DNA of 64,000 nt, taken from assembly GCF_010974825.1 (NCBI RefSeq), contig NZ_JAAILA010000012.1, forward strand, positions 1 through 64,000, written 5' to 3'. Below, piece after piece: positions 56,072-64,000 of this stretch; positions within the stretch are counted from its first letter, which is position 1; each line of letters opens with the position of its first letter. The notes under the pieces were generated by a model, which was not told where the DNA came from, ran no database searches, and saw only the letters and a program-made list of their open reading frames with translations. This DNA is from Aeromonas rivipollensis. GTDB taxonomy: Bacteria > Pseudomonadota > Gammaproteobacteria > Enterobacterales > Aeromonadaceae. A program made the position numbers and the translations under genes.

Positions 56072-57544
56072 TCAGCCACCAAACAGATTGTTGCTGATCA
56101 GGAACAGTCCACCGGAGAGCAGCATGGTAAGCGGCAGGGTCAGAACCCAGGCCAGCAAGATGGTCTTGATGGTCTGACTCTGCAGGCCCGATTTGTTCGC
56201 CACCATGGTCCCCGCCACCGCGGAAGAGAGGATATGGGTGGTGGATACCGGCATGCCGGTCATGCTGGCTACCCCGATGGAGGCAGCAGCCGTGATCTGG
56301 GCGGCAATGCCCTGGCTGTAGGTCATGCCGGAAGAGCCTATCTTCTCGCCCACTGTGTAGACGATACGACGCCAGCCCACCATGGTGCCGCAACCCAGCG
56401 CCAGCGCGATGGAGACGATGACCCAGGTCGGCGCGTATTCGGCCGTGGCGGTCAGGTCCTTGCGCCATTTGGCGAGATCGGTCAGCTCCTTGGCCGGCAA
56501 CGGCAGCTTGGAGACCTTGCGGGCAGTGTCGTCGATACAGAGCAGCAGACGGCGCACCTCGCGGCGATCGGTCAGGCTCATCTGCTCGTAGGTACGCACC
56601 TGGCCCAGACGGTTGTCCAGGGTGGCCATGGCCTCGAGGGCCTCACCAGCCTCGCAATGAGTCATCAACTCTTCCTGGGCATGAGCAGGAACGCTGAAGT
56701 TCACGACAGTGGACACCTGCTCCTGATTGCGCTGGTAGATCTCCATGATGCGCTGGTTGGCATCCTGGGTTCTGTCCAGATCGTAGGAGCGGCTGTTCAT
56801 GTCCAGTGCGAAGTAGGCGGGCGCCATGCAGATCAGCACCAGCATCACCAGACCTATGCCCTTCTGACCATCGTTGGAGCCGTGCACGAAGCTCACCCCC
56901 ATGGCAGAACAAATCAAGGTCACACGGGCCCAGAACGGCGGATGCTTCTTGCCGTCCACCAGCAGTCGCTCTTCCGGGGTTTTGTGGATCTTGCTACCAA
57001 GCCAGACTCGCTTCATCGCGAACAGCAGCAAGGCGGCAATGATGAAGCCCACTGTGGGAGAGATGATGAGGGAGAGCATGATGTCGATGGCTTTGCCGAC
57101 GTTGATGCCCTCATTCAGAGGTTGATCGCTGATCAGGGCATAGGCACCGCCTACCCCCAGAATGGAGCCGATCAGCGTGTGAGAGCTGGACGCCGGGATG
57201 CCGAAGTACCAGGTTCCCAGGTTCCAGACAATGGCTGAAAACAGCAGGGAGAACACCATGATCAGACCCTGGGTCGAATCCATGCCGAGCAGCAGATCGA
57301 TGGGCAACAGATGGACAATGGCATAGGCCACCCCCAATCCCCCCATCATGACCCCGGCAAAGTTGAACAGGCCGGAAGCCACTACCGCAGTGTGCGCGGG
57401 CATGGCCTTGGTATAGATAACCGTTGCTACCGCGTTGGCGGTATCGTGAAAGCCATTGATGAACTCATAGGCCAGCACAAAAAAAACGGCCAATACCAAA
57501 CCTATTGACCACCACAAACCCAAACCACTAAACATTTCAAACAT
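56072..57544 (-). CDS. pit: Low-affinity inorganic phosphate transporter (Pit family)
   Basis: 490-residue inner-membrane symporter of metal-phosphate complexes with protons. Pit signatures EFINGFHDTANAVATVIYT in the N-terminal repeat and GIAAQITAAASIGVASMTGMPVSTTHILSS in the C-terminal repeat are clear, with about ten helices and a central cytoplasmic loop (residues about 220-360). SFVHGSNDGQKGIG is also conserved. Length fits E. coli PitA (499). ATG at 57544 has a weak AGG site; a second in-frame ATG is three codons later. Confidence 0.93.
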   Translation of the reverse strand: MFEMFSGLGLWWSIGLVLAVFFVLAYEFINGFHDTANAVATVIYTKAMPAHTAVVASGLFNFAGVMMGGLGVAYAIVHLLPIDLLLGMDSTQGLIMVFSLLFSAIVWNLGTWYFGIPASSSHTLIGSILGVGGAYALISDQPLNEGINVGKAIDIMLSLIISPTVGFIIAALLLFAMKRVWLGSKIHKTPEERLLVDGKKHPPFWARVTLICSAMGVSFVHGSNDGQKGIGLVMLVLICMAPAYFALDMNSRSYDLDRTQDANQRIMEIYQRNQEQVSTVVNFSVPAHAQEELMTHCEAGEALEAMATLDNRLGQVRTYEQMSLTDRREVRRLLLCIDDTARKVSKLPLPAKELTDLAKWRKDLTATAEYAPTWVIVSIALALGCGTMVGWRRIVYTVGEKIGSSGMTYSQGIAAQITAAASIGVASMTGMPVSTTHILSSAVAGTMVANKSGLQSQTIKTILLAWVLTLPLTMLLSGGLFLISNNLFGG

Positions 57545-57849
57545 AAAAACGAACCTGTTTATGAGTTGCGGCGGATTATGCCAGAAGGCTCGGTGCGCCA
57601 TACCCGTTGTTGAAATATTTCAGTAAGAAAAAAAAAGGGCTTTCCGTCAGAAAATGTCTTAGGCCCTGCTGGAATGGGACTTGTCATGGATTAATTAAAG
57701 CCCGTTTACACCTCATGGGTAGCTGTCAATCAACACCAAACATACCTCAACTCACCGCCAAGTTGGCGATTTTACACGCGTTTTACCATCAGGTTCCCAC
57801 CTCACTGGCCGCCTTACCGCACATCCCCTCCCCTTCGCAGAAAAGCAAA
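57545..57849 (-). other. Upstream region of pit
   Basis: 305 bases without a gene. An A9 tract lies near 57630. A Pho-box-like CTGTCAA occurs near 57724 but has no second good half, so phosphate control is not supported by sequence. Confidence 0.4.
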
Positions 57850-57867
57850 AGGGTGCCGAAGCACCCT
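57850..57867 (-). terminator. Terminator of dcd
   Basis: AGGGTGC with GCACCCT around a TTCG-type tetraloop (minus strand), tail TTTTGCTTTTC. Confidence 0.8.
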
Positions 57868-57893
57868 CTATATAAGCAGCATGAAGGCGGACA

Positions 57894-58475
57894 TCAGTCC
57901 TGGTTGATGCGGCTGGCCACCGCACCTTGCTGGCTCTTGTACTTGGCGTTTTCCCGCTTGTTGTAGGGGCGGGCCGCGGCGCCGGAGAGCATCTCGAAGT
58001 TCAGCGCCCCTATCTTCATCTTGGGACGCAACGCCAACGGCAGTTTGCCGCCGTTGTAGAACTCCAGCACGATGCGACCGGACCAGCCCGGATCGATGCG
58101 GTGCGCGGTCACGTGCACCATGAGGCCGAGCCGTGCCAGGGAGGAGCGCCCGTCCAGCCAGCCGACGATGTCCGCAGGCAGGGTCACGGACTCGTAGGTC
58201 ACCGCCAGCGCCAGTTGACCCGGGTGCAGATAGAAGGCTTCGCCGTCCGGGATGTGGATCTCGTCGCTCATCACCCGATCGATGGCATCGGCCATCTCGC
58301 TGCTCGGACCGCTCAGATCGATATAGGGGGCGGTATGATCGCGAAACACGCGAAACTCGTTGCCGAGCAGCACATCGACGCTGACGCCACTGATCCGCTC
58401 AACACCGGGCCTCGGCTCAATGACGATCTTGCCTTCATCCAGATGGCGTTCGATATCGGTATCACAAAGACGCAT
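57894..58475 (-). CDS. dcd: dCTP deaminase
   Basis: 193-residue trimeric enzyme that deaminates dCTP to dUTP, feeding thymidylate synthesis. Diagnostic motifs [21 protein letters not shown] with the catalytic glutamate in RIVLEFYN. Length equals E. coli (193). Located directly downstream of udk with a terminator between, as in E. coli. Confidence 0.97.
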   Translation of the reverse strand: MRLCDTDIERHLDEGKIVIEPRPGVERISGVSVDVLLGNEFRVFRDHTAPYIDLSGPSSEMADAIDRVMSDEIHIPDGEAFYLHPGQLALAVTYESVTLPADIVGWLDGRSSLARLGLMVHVTAHRIDPGWSGRIVLEFYNGGKLPLALRPKMKIGALNFEMLSGAAARPYNKRENAKYKSQQGAVASRINQD

Positions 58476-58505
58476 TCGGCGACTCTCCTGACAAAAGTTT
58501 CATTT

Positions 58506-58530
58506 AAAAAAGCCGGGCATCACCCGGCTT
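58506..58530 (-). terminator. Terminator between udk and dcd
   Basis: AAGCCGGG/CCCGGCTT hairpin with six T on the minus strand. Confidence 0.85.
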
Positions 58531-58538
58531 GTTTCATA

Positions 58539-59183
58539 TCAACCAATCAACATGTGGCGGATGCGCGCCTTGAGCATGTCGATGGCGATGCGGTTCTTGC
58601 CGCCACGGGGCACTATCACGTCCGCATACTGCTTGGACGGGTCGATGAACTGCATGAACATGGGGCGGACCGTCTTCTGATACTGCTTGAGGACGGAGTC
58701 CATGGTGCGGCCACGCTCTTGCACATCACGCACCAGACGGCGCAGCAGACAGATGTCCAGCGGGGTATCCATGAAGATGGAGGCATCCATCAGCTCCCGC
58801 AGACGACTGTCGGTCAGCAGCAGTATGCCTTCCAGAATGATGACCCGGCGCGGCGCGAAGGCGGTGACCTCGCTCAAGCGCGTGTGTTCGGTATAGGAGT
58901 ACTGGGGGATATTGACGGCATCCCCTTGCACCAGCTGGGTCAGATGCTGCACCAGCAGATCGTGATCCAGGGCATTGGGATGGTCATAGTTGGTCTTGAC
59001 CCGCTCTTCCATGGTCAGGTGGGTCTGATCACGGTAGTAGCAATCCTCGGTGATCACACCAATCTGACCTGCGCCCAGCTCGGCCACCAGCTCTTCGTAG
59101 ATGGTTTGAGCGATAAGACTCTTGCCGGATGCGGACGCACCAGCAATACCGATGATCACACACGAATGTTGAGTATCAGACAT
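58539..59183 (-). CDS. udk: Uridine kinase
   Basis: 214-residue salvage enzyme phosphorylating uridine and cytidine with GTP. P-loop [35 protein letters not shown] and the segment [23 protein letters not shown] are typical. Follows mrp on the minus strand with a terminator between. Confidence 0.96.
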   Translation of the reverse strand: MSDTQHSCVIIGIAGASASGKSLIAQTIYEELVAELGAGQIGVITEDCYYRDQTHLTMEERVKTNYDHPNALDHDLLVQHLTQLVQGDAVNIPQYSYTEHTRLSEVTAFAPRRVIILEGILLLTDSRLRELMDASIFMDTPLDICLLRRLVRDVQERGRTMDSVLKQYQKTVRPMFMQFIDPSKQYADVIVPRGGKNRIAIDMLKARIRHMLIG

Positions 59184-59237
59184 TGAAAATACCTAAAGAG
59201 AAGAGCACTGGGGATTGTTTAAACCGATCCATTATAT

Positions 59238-59263
59238 AAAAAAGGGTGGTTCATGCCCACCCC
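59238..59263 (-). terminator. Terminator of mrp
   Basis: GGGTGG/CCACCC hairpin with six T on the minus strand, 29 bases after the mrp stop. Confidence 0.8.
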
Positions 59264-59291
59264 AAATCCATTGCAACCGGCCGACAGCCGA

Positions 59292-60374
59292 TTATTCGTC
59301 CAGCGCCACCGTGTAGAGCGGGGTCGCAATCGGTTTACCACTGAAATAGAGCTCGGCCCCCACCCGACGGGCCAGTTTCAGATAGGCCTCAGCCAGTCCT
59401 CCCTCCGGTGATCCGAACACGGTAGGACAGCCATCGTCCATGTGCTGGCGGATGTCGATGTGCAGCGGCAGCTGACCAAGCAGTGCCACTTGATACTGCT
59501 CTGCCATCTTCTTGCCGCCACCGGTACCGAACAGCGCCTCGTGATGACCGCAGGCACTGCAGACGTGATAACTCATGTTCTCGACGATGCCGAGCACGGG
59601 TACATTGACCTTGTTGAACATGGCGATCCCCTTGCGGGCATCCGCCAGCGCCACATCCTGCGGTGTGGTGACGATCAGGGCGGCCGTGGTCGGCACCTGC
59701 TGGGCCAGGGTGAGCTGGATGTCCCCTGTGCCTGGCGGCATATCCACCACCAGGTAATCCACCTCTCCCCAGCGAGTCTCGTGGAGGATCTGCGCCAGCG
59801 CCTTGCTAGCCATGGGGCCGCGCCAGATGGTGGCATCCTGCTCCGCCACCAGGTAGCCGATGCTGTTGGTCTTGAGACCACAGGCCATGACAGGCTCCAT
59901 CAACTTGCCGTCCAGGCTGTGGGGGCGCTCCTTGAGAGTCCCCATCATGGTCGGAATGGAGGGGCCATAGATGTCCGCATCCAGAATGGCGACCCGTGCC
60001 CCCTCCTTTTGCAGGGCCAGCGCCAGGTTGACGGCGGTGGTGGACTTGCCCACCCCGCCCTTGCCGGAGGCCACCACCAGGATGTTGCGAATGCCCTGTA
60101 CCGCTGCCAGTTGCTGGGCGCGAGGCATGCTCGCCACCTCGATATCGCACTGCCAGTCGACGATGGCGGCGCCCGTGGCGGCCCTGATATGGGCATCGAA
60201 GGCTTCTTTCATCTGTTCAAACAGGGTCTGGCCGGCAAAGGGCAACACCAGCTTGATGGTCAGGGTCTGCCCATGCTGCTCGATGGCACGCACAAAACCG
60301 GCCGCCACCAGATCCTGGCCCCATCCAGCCGGCTTAAATTCGGCAAGGATCTGTTTTACTGAATCAATCACCAT
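59292..60374 (-). CDS. mrp: Iron-sulfur cluster carrier ATPase Mrp/ApbC
   Basis: 360-residue P-loop NTPase of the Mrp family that carries and transfers Fe-S clusters. N-terminal MIP18-like domain (residues 1-90), deviant Walker A SGKGGVGKSTTAVNLA, LDADIYGPSIPTMMG, and the cluster-binding CxxC (VCSACGHHEALFG) are intact. Divergent from metG, as in E. coli; the 185 bases between hold promoters for both. Confidence 0.96.
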   Translation of the reverse strand: MVIDSVKQILAEFKPAGWGQDLVAAGFVRAIEQHGQTLTIKLVLPFAGQTLFEQMKEAFDAHIRAATGAAIVDWQCDIEVASMPRAQQLAAVQGIRNILVVASGKGGVGKSTTAVNLALALQKEGARVAILDADIYGPSIPTMMGTLKERPHSLDGKLMEPVMACGLKTNSIGYLVAEQDATIWRGPMASKALAQILHETRWGEVDYLVVDMPPGTGDIQLTLAQQVPTTAALIVTTPQDVALADARKGIAMFNKVNVPVLGIVENMSYHVCSACGHHEALFGTGGGKKMAEQYQVALLGQLPLHIDIRQHMDDGCPTVFGSPEGGLAEAYLKLARRVGAELYFSGKPIATPLYTVALDE

Positions 60375-60559
60375 TAACTCCCCATTATGTTGTCGTTATC
60401 CTGAGGTGAAGGGTTACCGCACACAAATCAGTGGCTTGCCGACGTTCTCATGATGCCGTCCGCTGCGGGCCTGCGGGCCACAACCCTAGGCAGGCCGCCC
60501 CCAATTCGGGTAACATGCTCGGCACTGTATCATCCCAACAGGCACATCAAGAACGTATT

Positions 60560-62593
60560 ATGGCAACTGATCCTCGTAGAATGCTGGTAACCTGCGCCCT
60601 CCCCTATGCCAACGGCTCCATCCATCTTGGCCACATGCTGGAACACATCCAGGCCGATATCTGGGTTCGTTATCAGCGAATGCGTGGCCATCAGGTGCAT
60701 TTCGTCTGTGCCGATGACGCGCACGGTACCCCCATCATGCTCAAGGCGCAGCAGATGGGGATCACTCCCGAGGAAATGATCGCTGCCGTATCCCAGGAGC
60801 ATCAGGGGGATTTTGCCGGCTTCAACATCAGCTTCGACAACTATCACTCGACCCACAGCGACGAGAACCGCGAGCTGGCCGGGCTTATCTATGGCCGCCT
60901 CAAAGAGTCCGGCAAGATAAAAATCCGCACCATCTCCCAGCTGTTCGATCCGGAAAAGTCCATGTTCCTGCCGGACCGCTTCGTCAAGGGCACCTGCCCC
61001 AAGTGCAAGTCCCCGGAGCAATACGGTGACAACTGCGACGCTTGCGGCGCCACCTACAGCCCGACCGAGCTGATCGACCCGAAATCCGCCGTCTCCGGTG
61101 CTACCCCGGTGATGAAGGACTCCGAGCACTTCTTCTTCGATCTGCCCCAGTTCGAAACCTGGCTCGCCGACTGGGTGCGCGGCTCAGGTGCCATCCAGGA
61201 AGAGATGGCCAACAAGATGCAAGAGTGGTTCGAATCCGGCCTGCAGCAGTGGGACATCACCCGCGACGCCCCCTACTTCGGGTTCGAGATCCCGGGCGCC
61301 CCGGGCAAGTACTTCTACGTCTGGCTGGATGCCCCCATCGGCTATATGGCGTCGTTCAAGAACCTGTGCGACAAGCGCGGTGACATCGACTTCGACAGCT
61401 ACTGGAAGGCGGACTCCGAGGCCGAGCTCTATCACTTCATCGGCAAGGACATCGCCTACTTCCACTGCCTGTTCTGGCCGGCCATGCTGGAAGGGGCGGG
61501 TTTCCGCAAGCCGACCAAGGTCAACGTGCACGGTTATGTGACCGTCAACGGCGCCAAGATGTCCAAGTCCAAGGGCACCTTCATCAAGGCGTCCACCTAC
61601 TTGAAGCACCTGGATCCCGAGTGCCTGCGTTACTACTACGCCGCCAAGCTCAACAGCCGCATCGACGATCTGGACTTGAACCTCGAAGACTTCGTCTCCC
61701 GGGTCAATGCCGACGTGGTCAACAAGCTGGTCAATCTGGCCTCCCGCAATGCCGGCTTTATCGCCAAGCGTTTCGACGGCAAGCTGGCCGACAGCTGCAG
61801 CGAACCCGAGCTCTACGCCGAGTTCGCAAGCGCCCGCGCCTCCATCGCCGATGCCTACGAGGCCCGTGAGTTCAGCCGCGCCATCCGCGAGATAATGGCG
61901 CTCGCCGACAAGGCCAACCGCTATGTGGATGACAAGGCTCCCTGGGTCATCGCCAAGCAGGAAGGAGCGGATGCCCAGCTGCAGGACGTCTGCTCCGTGG
62001 GCATCAACCTGTTCCGGGTGCTGATGGCTTACTTGAAGCCCGTCATGCCGCACCTGGCCGAGCGCGCCGAAGCCTTCCTGGGTGAGACCCTCAGCTGGGA
62101 TGGCGTGGCCCAGCCGCTGACCCACCACCAGCTGGCCCCCTTCAAGGCGCTCTTCTCCCGCATCGAGCCCGCCAAGGTGGAAGCCATGGTGGAAGCCTCC
62201 AAGGAAGATCTGGCCAAGGAGCAGGCGCCAAAAGCGACTGGCCCGCTGGCAGACGACCCTATCAGCGAAACCATCAGCTACGAGGATTTTGCCAAGATTG
62301 ATCTGCGGGTGGCCCTCATCAAGAAGGCAGAAGCGGTACCGGAAGCCGAGAAGCTGCTGAAACTTCAGCTCGACATCGGCGGTGAGACCCGTCAGGTGTT
62401 TGCCGGCATCAAGTCCGCCTACAACCCGGAAGATCTGGAAGGCAAGCTGACCGTGATGGTGGCCAACCTGGCCCCACGCAAGATGCGCTTTGGCATGTCC
62501 GAAGGCATGGTGCTGGCCGCAGGCCCGGGCGGCAAGGATCTCTGGATCCTGGAGCCCCAGGAAGGCGCACAGCCAGGCATGCGCGTCAAATAA
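60560..62593 (+). CDS. metG: Methionyl-tRNA synthetase
   Basis: 677-residue class I aminoacyl-tRNA synthetase. HIGH motif as HLGH in [13 protein letters not shown], zinc cysteines CPKC...CDAC in the connective domain, KMSKS in [11 protein letters not shown], and a C-terminal tRNA-binding dimerisation domain ([20 protein letters not shown]). The start [13 protein letters not shown] gives the exact E. coli length. The frame is open 43 codons upstream with unrelated sequence. Confidence 0.98.
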   Translation: MATDPRRMLVTCALPYANGSIHLGHMLEHIQADIWVRYQRMRGHQVHFVCADDAHGTPIMLKAQQMGITPEEMIAAVSQEHQGDFAGFNISFDNYHSTHSDENRELAGLIYGRLKESGKIKIRTISQLFDPEKSMFLPDRFVKGTCPKCKSPEQYGDNCDACGATYSPTELIDPKSAVSGATPVMKDSEHFFFDLPQFETWLADWVRGSGAIQEEMANKMQEWFESGLQQWDITRDAPYFGFEIPGAPGKYFYVWLDAPIGYMASFKNLCDKRGDIDFDSYWKADSEAELYHFIGKDIAYFHCLFWPAMLEGAGFRKPTKVNVHGYVTVNGAKMSKSKGTFIKASTYLKHLDPECLRYYYAAKLNSRIDDLDLNLEDFVSRVNADVVNKLVNLASRNAGFIAKRFDGKLADSCSEPELYAEFASARASIADAYEAREFSRAIREIMALADKANRYVDDKAPWVIAKQEGADAQLQDVCSVGINLFRVLMAYLKPVMPHLAERAEAFLGETLSWDGVAQPLTHHQLAPFKALFSRIEPAKVEAMVEASKEDLAKEQAPKATGPLADDPISETISYEDFAKIDLRVALIKKAEAVPEAEKLLKLQLDIGGETRQVFAGIKSAYNPEDLEGKLTVMVANLAPRKMRFGMSEGMVLAAGPGGKDLWILEPQEGAQPGMRVK

Positions 62594-62613
62594 GCGCAGC
62601 CGACACCCAAATG

Positions 62614-62643
62614 AAAAGAGAGGCCCAGCGCCTCTCTTTTTTT
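62614..62643 (+). terminator. Terminator of metG
   Basis: AAAAGAGAGGC/GCCTCTCTTTT hairpin with seven T. The converging CHAD gene ends 18 bases later. Confidence 0.88.
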
Positions 62644-62660
62644 ATCCCCTTTTCTTAGCG

Positions 62661-63401
62661 CTAATCTTGGCGCAGCAACGCCATCCGCAGACCAATCAGC
62701 TCCGCCTGCCGGCAGTCCAGCTGGTGCAACTGGCAGCATATCGCCTCCCGCAGGGCGCGCACTTGCTTGTTCCGCCCCGTCTGACGACGCAGCCGCCTGT
62801 GCCATTGCCGGGCGTCCTGCAACTGACCCAACCTGTCCTGCCACTCGATCAGCATGGAGAGCCAGGCCGGATCGCCCTCCCCCTGCCCCACCAGCAGCTC
62901 CACCCCATAACGGGTCTGCTTCAGGACCAGCCGCAACCTGTGCCAGTGACGCAGCCGCAGTCTGTTGCCGGCAGAGTGCTCCAGCCCGGGCTCGGCCAGA
63001 CAATCCGCCAGACCAAGCGCCAGATGCATCTGAAAAAGCGGCAGGGGATTGAAGTCGGCAGGGACCAGCAACAATCGATCCAGCCAGCGCGCCAGTCGCA
63101 CCGTCAGCATGGGCACCCGGGGGGCGGCCTCAGGGAGGGGCTTTCCGCCAAAGTGCGCCGCATAGACCTGGGCATCCCGCAGGGCGGAGAGTCGGCCCAC
63201 CGCGCGCATCAGTCGCCGCTCCAGCCCGGGTTCATGGATCAGGGGACGCCAGAGGGCGAGCAGGGCCAGCAGGCGACGGGTCGCAATCCGGTAGCCATGG
63301 ACCTCCTCCGATCCCGCCCGCTGGCGCAGGGCCAGGGTGGCGGCCCAGTATTGATCCATGAGACGGCGAGCCTGCTCTAGCCCCTTGCCCTGATCCATCA
63401 T
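62661..63401 (-). CDS. CHAD-domain protein
   Basis: 246-residue helical protein with the CHAD signature VHGYRIATRRLLALLALW near residue 35 and many conserved basic residues. CHAD domains bind inorganic polyphosphate in studied members and often accompany CYTH phosphatases; no CYTH gene is visible here. Polyphosphate binding is therefore inferred from the family. Twenty bases separate it from the upstream acylphosphatase gene. Confidence 0.85.
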   Translation of the reverse strand: MMDQGKGLEQARRLMDQYWAATLALRQRAGSEEVHGYRIATRRLLALLALWRPLIHEPGLERRLMRAVGRLSALRDAQVYAAHFGGKPLPEAAPRVPMLTVRLARWLDRLLLVPADFNPLPLFQMHLALGLADCLAEPGLEHSAGNRLRLRHWHRLRLVLKQTRYGVELLVGQGEGDPAWLSMLIEWQDRLGQLQDARQWHRRLRRQTGRNKQVRALREAICCQLHQLDCRQAELIGLRMALLRQD

Positions 63402-63420
63402 CTACCAGCCTCCTGCCTGC

Positions 63421-63693
63421 TCAGTTGGTATGAAAACCGGAGCCCGTGGGGGGCAATGCCCGGGTGCACTCCATTTTGGTCACCGTGGCCGTTCGGGGCC
63501 CGTGCTCCAGCCAGCCCAGCATCATCTGCACCTTCTGCTCAGGGCCAGCTATCAGGATCTCCACAGAGCCATCTTCCAGGTTGTAGGCATGCCCCCTCAG
63601 CCCCAGCTGCAGTGCCCGCTCCCGGGTGAAGTAACGAAACCCCACCCCCTGTACCTGACCCCATACCCGCACGACAAACGATTGCTCTCCCAT
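63421..63693 (-). CDS. yccX: Acylphosphatase
   Basis: 90-residue enzyme hydrolysing acyl phosphates. The phosphate-binding arginine and neighbouring residues lie in VWGQVQGVGFRYFTR; the catalytic asparagine is in GHAYNLEDGSVEI. Length is typical (92 in E. coli). Confidence 0.95.
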   Translation of the reverse strand: MGEQSFVVRVWGQVQGVGFRYFTRERALQLGLRGHAYNLEDGSVEILIAGPEQKVQMMLGWLEHGPRTATVTKMECTRALPPTGSGFHTN

Positions 63694-63778
63694 TTATCAC
63701 ACCTTCCCCTTAAGAAATTTTCCCCCAGGGCGATAATGAGCACGACACTCTCTCCCCCTTGCAGGACGCAATACCATT

Positions 63779-64000
63779 ATGAAAGAAGTTAAATTCCGGT
63801 GGGTTGACCGTTATCTCATTCACCTCACGATCAGCGAAAAATTTCTCATCACCTTCTGGTGCCCCTTGTTGTTCATCGCCTTTCTCACCTGGTACCTGCT
63901 GGCCGACGGTCATGATCAGCAGATGCAGATCCGGCTGGATCAACTCAAGCAACGGGTAGAGACCACGGCCCAACTGATCACCCAGCAGCCCACCCTCACC
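63779..64000 (+). CDS. N-terminus of a membrane sensor protein, possibly a chemotaxis receptor (cut by window edge)
   Basis: The 74 visible residues begin MKEVKFRWVDRYLIHLTISE, then a transmembrane helix (FLITFWCPLLFIAFLTWYLL), then a polar, helical segment (MQIRLDQLKQRVETTAQLI). This N-terminal layout (short cytoplasmic start, helix, helical periplasmic domain) is common in methyl-accepting chemotaxis proteins, but no signalling domain is visible, so a histidine kinase or diguanylate cyclase is equally possible. Confidence 0.55.
   Translation, partial: MKEVKFRWVDRYLIHLTISEKFLITFWCPLLFIAFLTWYLLADGHDQQMQIRLDQLKQRVETTAQLITQQPTLT

Noticed and set aside
57720-57735. Pho-box-like CTGTCAA upstream of pit
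   Set aside because: No second half-site at the correct spacing and wrong orientation for pit.
1-64000. CRISPR arrays, tRNA or rRNA genes, insertion sequences
   Set aside because: No regular spaced repeats, cloverleaf-type sequences, rRNA segments or transposase-like proteins were seen.

Overview
The window is a gammaproteobacterial chromosome segment, most likely Aeromonas (inference). The DNA is GC-rich, the proteins are close to Escherichia coli and Vibrio homologues, and the gene order keeps many E. coli blocks: msrC-proQ-prc, pyrD-zapC-rlmKL-uup-rmf-fabA-lonH, letA-letB-rsmF-sdsR, yceD-rpmF-plsX-fabHDG-acpP-fabF-pabC-mltG-tmk-holB-tatD, rluC/rne, and mrp/metG. Lineage markers include a giant NAD-glutamate dehydrogenase and a DUF3466 protein with a GlyGly-CTERM tail.

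Left part (1-28.9 kb). A cbb3 cytochrome oxidase operon (ccoNOQP) and its assembly genes (ccoH, ccoI cut by the window edge) lie on the minus strand. Divergent from them are a small membrane-anchored protein of unknown function, msrC, proQ, prc, pepN, a DUF2835 gene, gdhB, pyrD, zapC, rlmKL, a glutaredoxin-like gene, uup, a DUF3466 gene and rmf. The minus-strand pair fabA and lonH closes this part.

Terminus region (28.9-38.6 kb). A chromosome dimer resolution site, dif, matching the E. coli site at 25 of 28 positions, lies at 28992-29019. GGGNAGGG motifs (FtsK polar sequences) found by eye all point toward it from both sides, so this is the replication terminus. A tyrosine recombinase gene follows dif. 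A second tyrosine recombinase, at 37334-38362, abuts a degenerate dif-like site at 37301-37330. Each recombinase gene also has an upstream inverted repeat of the form CGATAA-N6-TTATCG, the geometry of a Xer-type core site. The parallel layout (dif or dif-like site, recombinase, palindrome), repeated 8.3 kb apart around core genes (yebG, letA split in two, letB, rsmF), is the most unusual feature here. Between them lie a clear SdsR small RNA gene with a sigma-S type promoter, a small possible ribbon-helix-helix gene and a structured leader.

Right part (38.6-64 kb). The complete fatty-acid synthesis cluster runs on the minus strand from yceD-rpmF to tatD. Then come a START-domain secreted protein, the Maf-type pyrophosphatase yceF, a 24-codon remnant of a HAD phosphatase fused by overlap to the end of rluC, and the divergent pair rluC/rne with a long rne leader. 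The rest is a Pit phosphate transporter, dcd, udk, mrp, metG, a CHAD-domain gene, an acylphosphatase and the start of a membrane sensor-like gene cut by the window edge.

Functionally, the window is mostly housekeeping: respiration under low oxygen, RNA processing and modification, unsaturated and saturated fatty acid synthesis, nucleotide metabolism and outer-membrane lipid transport. The accessory signal is concentrated around the terminus.
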